Below are positions 1-9,629 of a DNA stretch of 64,000 nucleotides, in pieces (positions within the stretch are counted from its first letter, which is position 1; the number at the start of each line of letters is the position of its first letter). The DNA is taken from positions 1,116,001-1,180,000 of the forward strand of contig NC_006042.1 of NCBI RefSeq assembly GCF_000002515.2. Direction: 5' to 3'. The notes below the pieces were generated by a model. That model searched no databases, was not told the origin of the DNA, and worked only from the letters and a program-made list of their open reading frames with translations. A program made the translations under genes and the position numbers. The stretch comes from Kluyveromyces lactis (taxonomy: Eukaryota; Ascomycota; Saccharomycetes; Saccharomycetales; Saccharomycetaceae).

Positions 1-488
1 GGAAAAGAAGGAAAAGAGGGAAAAGAAAGCAATCGATTGAAAACGTAAAGCATATGTAATTGGTTTAGTTCAAGAAAATCGGTTTGTTATTATTATTCTT
101 GCTCTCTTGTTTCTTTGTTTCTTGCTTTACAATTCGAGTGGCAAAAAAATCGAGCTTTCTTCTGAATTCCTGTTTTTGATTGTTTTTCTCGTCTTTTCGC
201 TCAGCGGAATTGCTTAGATAGGGGTGTAGCTCAGCGGGCAACGGTACGAGGAGGCTTGTTTCCTACTGGTGATTTCTGGCTCGCCCCTGTTTTATTTTTG
301 TGGGAAAGAAGCAGGGGAGGGTAATACCATAATCAGGGTAACATTTATGTTACCCTGATATACTGTATATATATATATGTATGTATGTCTCATCTCACAT
401 GCCGTTTGTAATCTGCTGATTTTCCACACCCTGTGACTTCGCTGTGATCATCGGTAGTCATTGGAGAATCCAATTCACATCAATATAT
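1..488. other. Intergenic, left edge of window
   Basis: No protein gene is visible. The first 30 bases are purine-rich. A tRNA-like stretch at about 221-285 carries a good A box (TAGCTCAGCGGG, 228-239) followed by short T runs, but it lacks a B box and cannot be folded into a full cloverleaf. A short TA/TG-rich tract lies at 361-387. The rest looks like 3' flank of a gene outside the window or the upstream region of the tRNA-Leu gene. Confidence 0.4.
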
Positions 489-604
489 GGTTGTGTGGCC
501 GAGCGGTCTAAGGCGCCTGATTCAAGATACCAATCTTAACCAATCTTACAGTTGGGAACACTCAGGTATCGTAAGATGCAAGAGTTCGAATCTCTTCGCA
601 ACCA
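489..604 (+). tRNA. tRNA-Leu(CAA) with intron
   Basis: This is a Leu tRNA gene decoding UUG. The acceptor arms 489-495 and 597-603 pair along all seven positions (one U-G pair), with A604 as discriminator. The D arm carries the A box (TGGCCGAGCGG) and the T arm is GAGTTCGAATCTC. The anticodon CAA is at 523-525. A 34-base intron (527-560) starts one base after the anticodon, at the canonical splice position. It separates the two halves of the CCTGA/TCAGG anticodon stem. The long variable arm (GGTATCGTAAGATGC) is typical of class II Leu tRNAs. A Pol III terminator of six T lies at 610-615. The S. cerevisiae tRNA-Leu(CAA) also has an intron here. Confidence 0.97.
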
Positions 605-714
605 TTATCTTTTTTGAAAGGTTCCAGAAAAAATTTTTTTTTTGAACGGTTCTCACTGTCAGAATCTTTATTATGATTGTACTTTCTTTACATTCCAATA
701 TGTCTTATATCGTG

Positions 715-3700
715 TTATATACAATTTTCGAATAAACAATGCCAGAGATGAGTCTTTCCTTCAGAATCGTCTTCAGTTATATTATCCATTGAGAAGTTCC
801 TCTCTATTTCCTGTTCTGCTTCTTCTACAGATATCTTGGATCCCGATGCGCGTAACTCTTCCGTCTTTTTCTTCTTCTTCCCCTCAAGTACGGCTTTGTA
901 CTTCATTATACTCTCTTCGACAGTATTTCTTACCATGAAATTCCATACGTAAGTAACGTCTTTTTGACCAATACGATGGATACGGGAAATAGCTTGAGCT
1001 TCTGTCGATGAATCCATTATTGGTTCCAAAAGAATCAAATGTCTTGCATTCACCAACGTTAATCCTGTGGACTGACTGTGTACATTCAATAGCAAACATG
1101 TGCAGTTGGGGTCTTTTCTGAAGGTATCAACAGCTTTAGCAAATTTGGTGTTTCTCAGTGGCCTTGCGTGAGTCACGTTATGAGCGGTCAATAGTGTGGA
1201 GAGAATACTCAAAAATGCAGAGTGCGAGGAAAAAATCACGATTTGAGGGTTCTTCTTATGCGGTTCTTTCTCCAAATGTTGCTGTTTTATATACAATATC
1301 AATTTCATCACTTGGTCTACCTTGGCACCCCATGTGTTATCCAACATTACCTTATCAACTTCTGTTAAACGTGGGAATTTAGTATATTTCCTAGTAATTA
1401 CAGCCTCGGTATCCTCCTCATGTGTGGTGTCGTTCCCATCACTGCTGGAATTAGTTTGATCGTCGTCCTTCGTCACTTGCTCTGGGTTATCAGTATCATC
1501 TTCTTCCTTCAATTCTTCTTCACGGAACTTGAAGTGATACACTTCGGAACTTGACATTCTGTTTTTGCACATTGGACATGAAGTGTTCTTTTTAAACCAG
1601 TGAGTAACACAGTCCTTACAGAAGAAATGTCCACATTTCAAGATAGAACCAGTGTAAATGTCGGAATAACAAACTGCACAAGAGATATTTTCACCGTTGG
1701 CGATAGCAGTCTTCAACTGACCTAAAGTGTCCAAATATCTTACCCTGGATTCTAAATTGTTTATTACTTTGCAATTGTCGTCATAATCGTGGCCCCTAGT
1801 CACTTTCTTGATGATATTATTTCTCGTAGTAGCATTTAGTTCCGATAGAGGCACCAAGGAGTCAGAAATTCTTTGCAAATAACTGTAATAATTGGTCTTG
1901 GCATTATAGATATCATTAAACTTTTTCAAAATGTTCCGTAATTCTTGGTTTTCTCTCATCACTCTGGTGATCTCCATTTCATAACAATTGATGAACTCTT
2001 GTATGTTGTGATGAGCAAGCTTACTCGAAGATAGATAATTTTTCATAGGCTTGTCGTTTTCTGCTTCATTTAATAACATTTTTAACGACGAGCCATCGCA
2101 AAATACTATGCTCTTCAATAACTCTTCATGAAACTTGGAATCAACTTCTGCAATCGCAACTTCTGGCTTAAAGGGTTCTAGTGAAGTTTCACTGGCAACT
2201 GCATCGTCACGATTCTTCAAGAGTCTCTCTAATACATCTAGCAGAGAAAACACCTTATCTTGTTCGTCGACGGATTTCTCATACTCCTTCGACTTTTCAG
2301 CATCTTCAACATTTTCGTAATCCTTTACGATAGTGTTATATGACATCACTTCTAAATCCTTTATCAGTCTGTTAAACTGTTTGCTTTGCTGATTCAAGAT
2401 GTGGAAAAGTGTTGATATTTTTCGGAATCCTAAGGTTTCACCAAGAACATTACCAAAATTGCTTTTGTTTGATACAATAGAATCAAGAAGCATTTTGCGG
2501 ACCACCTTTTTGTTCATTAACCAATCACGGACCTTGTTAATCTCAGCGTCAACATCAAAGATTCGTTCGTGCAACATTTCCCTTCTTAGTTTTTCAGCAA
2601 TTTCATAGTTCTCTTTTTCCAGCTCTTGGAACTTGTTAATTGTAGCCAGCTGGTCCACTGTGAATATATCACTATACTGTTTTGGGTCATTTTCTTTGGC
2701 TGGATTTTTCTTGTTCTTGTTCTTGTTGTTATTTGTATTATTGTTCTTTTTGGGCGAGCTCACCTTGTTAACTTCAGCTTCATTTTCAGCATCTATGTCT
2801 TCCAACTTCTTAGAGCCAAGTTGATAATATGACGTTGCCAAAAAGAAATATGCTTGGTGTAAGGATTGTAACAATAGACGAATATTATTCGCGTCCTTTA
2901 CAGAGCTCATGGAAGAGTTTTCATTATTAAGTTTCAAGAAATCATGTATGCCATAAACATTCTTTAAATCATCAGTTATATCCTTGATGTTCTTCTGGAA
3001 AATATTGGCAGCATCTTCAAAATCCTCATCAATTTCCATCTTCACCTGGCCGGATTCAAGTTGCAAAGAGTAGTTTTCCCTTTGTAAGGTGTGGATTCTA
3101 TCCAGTACTTCATCCTTCATCGTAGCTAAGATTGCATCCATGTCCTTGAGCTCATCATTTTCTCTCCATGGATGATAATTAAAATCAGAAATGTCATCCT
3201 TTAGTAGTGATGCGTGACAGCAAATCATCCTAAGCCTATTGAGCCATCTAGAAAGTTCCATCCGATCAATATTTACTGCTCCGTTTCCTCTAGGATCGTA
3301 TCCTGAATCTGCCAAAAATGAATTCCACATATGTGCATAATTGTCTTGTTCAATAGGGTTGAATTCAACGGGAACCATGTAATTAATTTGCGGAGGAATC
3401 TTGATTTGATCTTGGACATCTTTCTTTCGATGTCTTATAGCTAGGTTGAACTTAGGAAAGATATCCATAATCTCTTCAGGTTCAAACTTACATCCTCGGA
3501 CACCATTCCAATTTTCATCAGGAATTACATGGCCGAGGTGAGTGTAGTTTTCAGGATTTTCTGCATAGTTGGCACGATGAAAGGCATTGGAAGTGCAGAC
3601 AGCGTTAACCACATTCTGGTCTAAAACCTGGAATGGATGGATCTGTAGGTAAACAAAAATATCACGAATATGGAAATACCACTCCACAGGGGTACCTGAC

Positions 3701-5301
3701 ACCCCCCAAGTATGAACCCTGTGGATTAGACTTGTACAGCGTGAGGCATTGGTCATACCGCCTCCAAGTAGCTGTGCCTCATCCAAAATGACCCTATGGA
3801 ATTCCATAATAGATAATGGAGAAGTGTAATCGTATCGTCTAGTAGAGTCTCTACTAGGTCTTTGTATTTTGCTAAACTCAGCATAGTGAACTTCTGCAGA
3901 CATCGTATAGTATGAACATATCACAACATCGTATTGAGACATCAATTCTACTATTTCTGCCGGTGAATCAGTGTTGAATTTATTTCTTGTCTTTTCGAAG
4001 CCCTCATAATGAAACACTTTGAAGTCCGACACTTTTTTGTTGATATGCAGATCAATTTCGTCAATCCATTGTTGCAAGATACTTTCTGGACAGACAATTA
4101 GGTTCGTTTTAACTCTTCTAACCTCTTTTTCATTTATTGGAGAAACGAAACTGCTTGACTCATTTGATAGATTCCGTACATTAGTAGAGATCAAAGTCAG
4201 AATTTCGATAGTTTTCCCTAGACCCATCTCATCAGCAAGTACACCTCTAGCCTTTTTCCCACTGGAAGGGTCAGAGAACCATTCCTCATATATTTTCCAT
4301 GCCTCCTCCATTGGCAGAATGTAACCAGTAAGCTTATTCCAAAAACTATCATTAATGGGCATATATTCATAGCCATACGAGATATGCTCATTTAAGAAAA
4401 ACATGAGTTGTTCTCTTGTTGTGATTCTTTCTAAGGGTTCATCGTAAAACCCCTCTTTCCTTAGCATCCAATCTATCGATTCCATTTGAAATGGCATCAA
4501 TGTCACGTCAAGAGCTTTTGGCACCGCAATAACAACATCTTTCCGCAACGCCTTCTTTGAGTAACTAACCACTAAGGAATCAAAAGGTTCCTTAGCTCGG
4601 CCTGGTGCAAACTCTCCACCATTGCAAATGTACTGCGGATCTTTCTCAAGAAAGAGATCACCCAATAACTTATTCGTTTCCATGCCAAAAGAATTAGCAT
4701 CGTTGATAGTGCAGAATAGAGAAAATTGAATTTTAACCATCCAGTTACCAGATGAATCAATTAACATTACTAGCGGATGTAATTTGAGATCTTTGTAACG
4801 GTAGGAGGTTGGATCACGAGGGGTCACTTTTCTTCTCTTCTTCCTACTTTTCTTCGCAAGTGATTCCTGTTTCTCTTGTTCTTCAGCAGCCCGAACAAGC
4901 TCATGCCATGTCTCTACTTCCTTCGCTTTCACTTCACAACATTCTATCACTTGCTTGAACTGGGGGCTCCATTCAGTACAATTCCATTTCCCTAAAAACC
5001 AAGAATCGTGATAAAAATGGATCCATGTCTTATCGTCTTCCTCATTACGCTCAAATTTCAACGAAACGGAAACTTGTTTGAACCCTTTTGAAGAACTAAA
5101 ATCACCAAACCTTAACTCCCAATCCAAAATGGGGACAGTTTGAAGTTTACTGGTAGCTTTCTTCTCTAACGATTCGCACGGCTGTAACGACTCGTTAAAA
5201 GCAAATCCAGACACGCCACCTTCTATAAACTCAACATCCTTCTCCAGGAGTTTCCATTCAACAGCAGAACCTGTAGGAAACTTAGCCTCGTCAGTTGTCA
5301 T
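715..5301 (-). CDS. IRC20: SNF2-family helicase / RING E3 ligase Irc20
   Basis: A 1528-residue protein (S. cerevisiae Irc20 is 1556). It combines a Swi2/Snf2 ATPase with a RING finger and is expected to act in the nucleus in recombination and repair and in ubiquitin/SUMO-dependent control of chromatin proteins. Visible motifs in order: Walker A ADEMGLGKT with Lys363; DEAQ box at 507-510; a long insertion with coiled-coil and Asn/Lys-rich segments (about 750-1190); a C3HC4 RING beginning CAVC at Cys1208 and ending CPMC; an acidic stretch; and helicase motif VI QAISRIHRIGQ at 1436-1446. The RING inserted between the two helicase lobes is the signature of the SHPRH/Irc20 class. The start is the first ATG in frame. 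It is divergent from the RCK2-like kinase, matching YLR247C-YLR248W. Confidence 0.95.
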   Translation of the reverse strand: MTTDEAKFPTGSAVEWKLLEKDVEFIEGGVSGFAFNESLQPCESLEKKATSKLQTVPILDWELRFGDFSSSKGFKQVSVSLKFERNEEDDKTWIHFYHDSWFLGKWNCTEWSPQFKQVIECCEVKAKEVETWHELVRAAEEQEKQESLAKKSRKKRRKVTPRDPTSYRYKDLKLHPLVMLIDSSGNWMVKIQFSLFCTINDANSFGMETNKLLGDLFLEKDPQYICNGGEFAPGRAKEPFDSLVVSYSKKALRKDVVIAVPKALDVTLMPFQMESIDWMLRKEGFYDEPLERITTREQLMFFLNEHISYGYEYMPINDSFWNKLTGYILPMEEAWKIYEEWFSDPSSGKKARGVLADEMGLGKTIEILTLISTNVRNLSNESSSFVSPINEKEVRRVKTNLIVCPESILQQWIDEIDLHINKKVSDFKVFHYEGFEKTRNKFNTDSPAEIVELMSQYDVVICSYYTMSAEVHYAEFSKIQRPSRDSTRRYDYTSPLSIMEFHRVILDEAQLLGGGMTNASRCTSLIHRVHTWGVSGTPVEWYFHIRDIFVYLQIHPFQVLDQNVVNAVCTSNAFHRANYAENPENYTHLGHVIPDENWNGVRGCKFEPEEIMDIFPKFNLAIRHRKKDVQDQIKIPPQINYMVPVEFNPIEQDNYAHMWNSFLADSGYDPRGNGAVNIDRMELSRWLNRLRMICCHASLLKDDISDFNYHPWRENDELKDMDAILATMKDEVLDRIHTLQRENYSLQLESGQVKMEIDEDFEDAANIFQKNIKDITDDLKNVYGIHDFLKLNNENSSMSSVKDANNIRLLLQSLHQAYFFLATSYYQLGSKKLEDIDAENEAEVNKVSSPKKNNNTNNNKNKNKKNPAKENDPKQYSDIFTVDQLATINKFQELEKENYEIAEKLRREMLHERIFDVDAEINKVRDWLMNKKVVRKMLLDSIVSNKSNFGNVLGETLGFRKISTLFHILNQQSKQFNRLIKDLEVMSYNTIVKDYENVEDAEKSKEYEKSVDEQDKVFSLLDVLERLLKNRDDAVASETSLEPFKPEVAIAEVDSKFHEELLKSIVFCDGSSLKMLLNEAENDKPMKNYLSSSKLAHHNIQEFINCYEMEITRVMRENQELRNILKKFNDIYNAKTNYYSYLQRISDSLVPLSELNATTRNNIIKKVTRGHDYDDNCKVINNLESRVRYLDTLGQLKTAIANGENISCAVCYSDIYTGSILKCGHFFCKDCVTHWFKKNTSCPMCKNRMSSSEVYHFKFREEELKEEDDTDNPEQVTKDDDQTNSSSDGNDTTHEEDTEAVITRKYTKFPRLTEVDKVMLDNTWGAKVDQVMKLILYIKQQHLEKEPHKKNPQIVIFSSHSAFLSILSTLLTAHNVTHARPLRNTKFAKAVDTFRKDPNCTCLLLNVHSQSTGLTLVNARHLILLEPIMDSSTEAQAISRIHRIGQKDVTYVWNFMVRNTVEESIMKYKAVLEGKKKKKTEELRASGSKISVEEAEQEIERNFSMDNITEDDSEGKTHLWHCLFENCI

Positions 5302-6744
5302 CCGTACCGTGTCAAATATCCTGGCTGTCCTGAACTGTAGATTGTCTCTAACTGTAAGTAGTTCGATCGAATTCCCAATATACTTTTTAAAGAAAAATAC
5401 GTATATATAATGGGAAAATGCTACAGCCCTACACGAAACAGGTTTTATGTTTTATCTTCCCCGTAAATGGTCTCTAAATGGTAAAATAGGAACGCCCTTT
5501 AACCTGCTTATGGCTTATCAAGGTTGCAAAATCTGATGAGAGGCTTGCAAACCTTAATATATATGTTACTAATGGAAAGAAAAAAAAAGTCAATAATCAT
5601 GGTTAGAAGAATAAACAAACAACACGACGTCACAGCACACAGTGCTAGTACGACCTTAACTCACAAAACATCTGAATCATGCGTGCGCGCGTGAAATCAC
5701 CGATTTCTGACTTGGAGTTAACAACACCAAGCATTCAATGATCTTGCTCATACTTTACTGTATCTAACTAGGTGTTTACTTTTTTTTTCAGCGTGAAAGG
5801 AAAGTATATACAGAGACCGCAGAAAGTCGGAATTTTTCACATATAGAACATTCTCCATACTACAAATCATGAATAGAAGGAGACAAGTATATTTCCGCTG
5901 CTCGACGTACACGGCGGAAGCCACCTGATTTAATCCTATTCTAATTTGGGGGTGTCTTCATCCGCCAATACCTAGTTCGATTGCTTTAAAAGGGGTCACG
6001 TTAAACAGATAATTAGTATGCTCGAGATCGGATCGTAGCCACATATGTAGTTGGGAAAACCGAGAAAGCTAACCGAGGTCACGTGAATGGTTTTAATTGT
6101 TACCCGGAACAGTCAGTGGTATATAGACCAGTGGTGCCATATCCATTCAGGCTCGAGAGAGACATTACTCAATCGCAATGTCAATACTTATAGCGTTCTC
6201 CATGATTTTTTTTCTACAAGGACGCGGGTAACAAGAGCGTAACCTAAATATCCCCCAGTAGGAATCTTAACAATTGCCCCAATAATTACTGTAGCAATCT
6301 AGTGCACTTTCTGCCTTGTAGCAATGCAACGAGTTACACATAACTGCAATGCATGTGTAATACATATAAATATATATATGTATATATGTATATAAAGTGT
6401 TTACGTATTTTTGCTAGTCGTAGTGACATATTTTGCTACCAGTGGTTCTCAACACAGACTGTACTCAGTATGTACGGTATATACACCACATACAATATCA
6501 ATATCTTCACGTATTGAGTTGGAATCTTACAAAGTGCGAAGAGACTCCAAGAAAAATATTAGAAACAAAAAATTAAAGATCGATAATTTAGAAAAACAAC
6601 GGTTTTTCTTTATATGCCTTTGGAATTGAAGTAAAGAGTTTTCCATTAATCTTCTGGGTAGGATAGCAGTGGATTGCACCAGCAGCAGCCGTTGAAACGC
6701 TAGCGAGGTGTGCTGTAGATATCTGGGAAGTTAATACAAAAAAA
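5302..6744. promoter_or_regulatory. Divergent IRC20/RCK2 promoter region with Reb1 sites
   Basis: About 1.4 kb without a credible gene. Two perfect matches to the Reb1 core TTACCCG face each other: 6100-6106 on the plus strand and 6225-6231 on the minus strand. A CACGTGA (Cbf1-type) box lies close by at 6080-6086. A TATATA-rich tract at 6364-6395 may serve as TATA element for the kinase. Short reading frames here have no coding character. Site assignments rest on consensus match only. Confidence 0.45.
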
Positions 6745-8385
6745 ATGTTCAAGCTGAAGAATATGTTCAAAAGGAAGACTCCTCCGCCTCCTGTAGCACC
6801 AGAGAAACCCGGACATCGAAGTTCCAGTGGTGATTCTACTACTTTGGAGATCTCTTTCCAGAAACAATTGAACGTCTCTGAAAGGGGTGCTAATGGCGAT
6901 GGTTCTGTCAGAGTGATTGATCGTGAGGCTGGATCCACTAGCAGTAATTCGGAGGAGCCAAGTTCGCATCATGTACAAATAGTACAGGGGAAAGATGGCA
7001 CCAGTCAAGAAGAGAATACATATGATGAGAGTTCGGATGCGACGACAACGCCGCAAGAGGAGCCAGAAGATGTGTTTCCAGAGCAAACAGAGTTGAAGGA
7101 TTACACGTTGATTCAAAAGATCGGTGAGGGAGCGTTCTCCAAGGTATACCGTGGTATTCCCTCGACTTCCAATTGTTCGAACGGAGCGTCTAGCGTGATT
7201 GCTCAGCAGTACAAGGAGGTTGCCATCAAAGTAATTATCAAACAGCAGTTACCTAATACCAATAAGAAGGGCGATGAAAAGAATGGTAAGACTTCGACTG
7301 CGGAGCAAGTGTTGAAGGAAATTGCTATTCATAAGATAGTTTCGTCTGGCGAGAACATAGTTTCCTTTATCGATTTTCAGGAATCGGAAAAATATTACTA
7401 CATCATTCAAGAGTTATTAGCCGGTGGTGAGATCTTTGGGGAGATTGTGAAATATACTTATTTCAGCGAGGATCTCTCACGTCACGTTATCAGACAGCTG
7501 GCTAATGCTGTGAAATATATGCATCAGTTAGGGATTGTACATCGTGATATCAAACCAGAGAATCTATTATTTGAACCAATCGATTTCATTCCAAACCCAA
7601 AGCCAAAACTAAGGAGTTCTGATGATCCGTCCACCAAGCTAGATGAAGGTGTCTTTAGACCTGGAATCGGTGGTGGTGGTATCGGAGTGGTAAAACTTGC
7701 CGACTTTGGGTTGTCCAAACAAATCTATCAAACTAATACAAAGACCCCTTGCGGGACTGTAGGATACACTGCACCGGAGGTGGTAAAAGATGAACGTTAC
7801 TCGATGCAAGTAGACATGTGGGGCGTGGGATGTGTGCTATACACGGTGCTTTGTGGATTCCCTCCATTCTTTGATGAAAAAATTGATGTTTTAACGGAAA
7901 AAATATCTAGAGGTGAATACACTTTCCTAAGACCATGGTGGGACCAAATCAGTGACGGAGCCAAGAACTGCGTAAGGAAATTGCTAGAAGTCGACCCGGC
8001 TAAACGTTACACATCAGAACAATTATTACAAGATCCGTGGTTGAATTCGTACGATTGTCTTCCATCGGCTGACCATTCCAATGCACCATCGACTGGTGAA
8101 AAGAGGAGACATTCGCACAAGCATTCAAGAAAGGCATACAAGAAAAACGCATCATTATTATACTCACCTGCTGCCGTTGCAATGCGTGACGCATTTGACG
8201 TTTCAAATGCTGTTCAACGTATAGAAGATGATAAAAGAATGACGCCTGGGCCTAAGAATAACTACAACAACAACAATTTGGGCGTACTAGCGGAAGATGC
8301 AGAGGCAGAAATCCAATATAGAGAACCGTTTACTTTGAAATTGGACAGCAGTTCAATCATAAAACGTCGTCGTAACAACGTGTAG
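6745..8385 (+). CDS. RCK2: MAPK-activated Ser/Thr protein kinase, Rck2 type
   Basis: A 546-residue CAMK-group kinase resembling Rck2 (610 aa), the kinase downstream of Hog1 in osmotic and oxidative stress that represses translation elongation. Residues 1-115 are a poorly structured N-terminus. The kinase domain has the glycine loop GEGAFSKV at 127-134, HRD at 266-268 and DFG starting at Asp320. Between HRDIKPEN and DFG is an insertion of about 40 residues containing GIGGGGIG, a hallmark of the Rck1/Rck2 pair. The activation segment reads TPCGTVGYTAPE. The C-terminus keeps the SLLYSPAAVAMRDAF block, the basic RRHSHKHSRK patch and a terminal RRR cluster. It sits between IRC20 and YEF3 as in S. 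cerevisiae YLR247C-YLR249W, which favours RCK2 over RCK1, although this lineage probably has a single pre-duplication gene. Confidence 0.93.
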   Translation: MFKLKNMFKRKTPPPPVAPEKPGHRSSSGDSTTLEISFQKQLNVSERGANGDGSVRVIDREAGSTSSNSEEPSSHHVQIVQGKDGTSQEENTYDESSDATTTPQEEPEDVFPEQTELKDYTLIQKIGEGAFSKVYRGIPSTSNCSNGASSVIAQQYKEVAIKVIIKQQLPNTNKKGDEKNGKTSTAEQVLKEIAIHKIVSSGENIVSFIDFQESEKYYYIIQELLAGGEIFGEIVKYTYFSEDLSRHVIRQLANAVKYMHQLGIVHRDIKPENLLFEPIDFIPNPKPKLRSSDDPSTKLDEGVFRPGIGGGGIGVVKLADFGLSKQIYQTNTKTPCGTVGYTAPEVVKDERYSMQVDMWGVGCVLYTVLCGFPPFFDEKIDVLTEKISRGEYTFLRPWWDQISDGAKNCVRKLLEVDPAKRYTSEQLLQDPWLNSYDCLPSADHSNAPSTGEKRRHSHKHSRKAYKKNASLLYSPAAVAMRDAFDVSNAVQRIEDDKRMTPGPKNNYNNNNLGVLAEDAEAEIQYREPFTLKLDSSSIIKRRRNNV

Positions 8386-9629
8386 ATTAACTTCGTTTTC
8401 CTCTCGATTCTTATACAGATTATTATACGTCACAATTTCCGATGCCGGTACTGTGTACCGCCATCTCTCTTTCTCTTCATATGATTCATATTCAGTTTCT
8501 GTACTGCCAACGCCATTATATATATGTATACTCATATTATCATTATACAGAATCTAACCTTCAAGCGTTATGAAAGGGAAAAGACTTTCAAGAGAGAGAT
8601 CCAGAAACACTTACCCGGACACAAGCCGATTAACAGTTTTATCATACATCCGGGTAACAAAACCTCCCAACGAAATTCAAACTACAATCCGTTGTGAAAC
8701 GAGAAACAATAGATAACCTGATTACCCTGCACACAATTCTACACATCTTCATGAAACCTTCGAATTCAGCAAAAAGAAACATCGCCTGTGTTCATCTCTA
8801 CCAACCACTCTTTGAGAGCATCAAATCACATCTCACATCACCTGGCACGAACCACCGTTGCATTTCTCTTTTCTTTTGACTCTTTTTTCCCTCGTTTCAG
8901 ACAGCACAAAAGAGCTCATCGCATGGTCCGCTGTGATGCAGCATGGACTGGTTCCTTTTTGTTCCTTCTGCGTGCTAAATTACTACTAAGAGAACATTTT
9001 TCTTGCCAGCCTGGCGATGAAAGGAAACCAGCCTAGTATCTCTGCCTAGATAAAAACTTGTTAAATCCGGTAAAGGATTATTATATCTGATATGCCATGA
9101 TGATCTGTAGTGTAAATATGTCACTCTACCTCTTGGGCTAATTAAATATAAACCTTTAATTCTATCATACACGATACCAATAGCAGCACTGACGTGCTGC
9201 TAGTACTGCTGGCGTCGCCAGCACCATGTCGTTTCTTGTTTTCTCTTTCACTACTTTAATCACTGCAGGTGTCTAATCCATCCATCTCATCCAATTAAGC
9301 TCGAAAAAGAAAAAATGAAATTTTTTTTTTTTTTTCTTTTCACTATGTGAAAAAGAAGAAAAAACAGAAAAGTTTTCAACAGGGTATATATTAGGACTTG
9401 AGAAGAGGTAAATTTTTATTAGTTATAATCAACTTAGCAACTATTTAACAGGTTGTGTGATTCAGAGTTTGAACTGATATCAAGTTAGTATAATTTAAAG
9501 AACTTTTTTTAAATCCTTCTTCTTTTCTTGTTGTTGTTTAATTCACTTTAGTTTTAAGTATTCTTTATTACTTCTTTTTAAGCTCATCACATCAAGTACT
9601 ATTACTCCCAGATCCGAGGATAGAGAACC
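8386..9629. promoter_or_regulatory. Long upstream region of YEF3
   Basis: About 1.24 kb, unusually long for this window, before a gene whose codon use implies very high expression. It holds two convergent Reb1 cores (TTACCCG 8611-8617; CGGGTAA 8651-8657), a short inverted repeat GCCAG-C-CTGGC at 9005-9015, two adjacent perfect inverted repeats at 9181-9202 and 9207-9223, a T run at about 9319-9334 that may exclude nucleosomes, and a TATATA at about 9384. I saw no clear Rap1 site. No protein gene is supported. Confidence 0.5.
9181..9223. repeat. Two adjacent perfect inverted repeats upstream of YEF3
   Basis: The first has nine-base arms TAGCAGCAC and GTGCTGCTA around a four-base spacer (9181-9202). 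The second has eight-base arms TGCTGGCG and CGCCAGCA around a single T (9207-9223). They lie about 410-450 bases before the YEF3 start. They could be binding sites for dimeric regulators or transcribed hairpins; the sequence does not decide. Confidence 0.7.
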
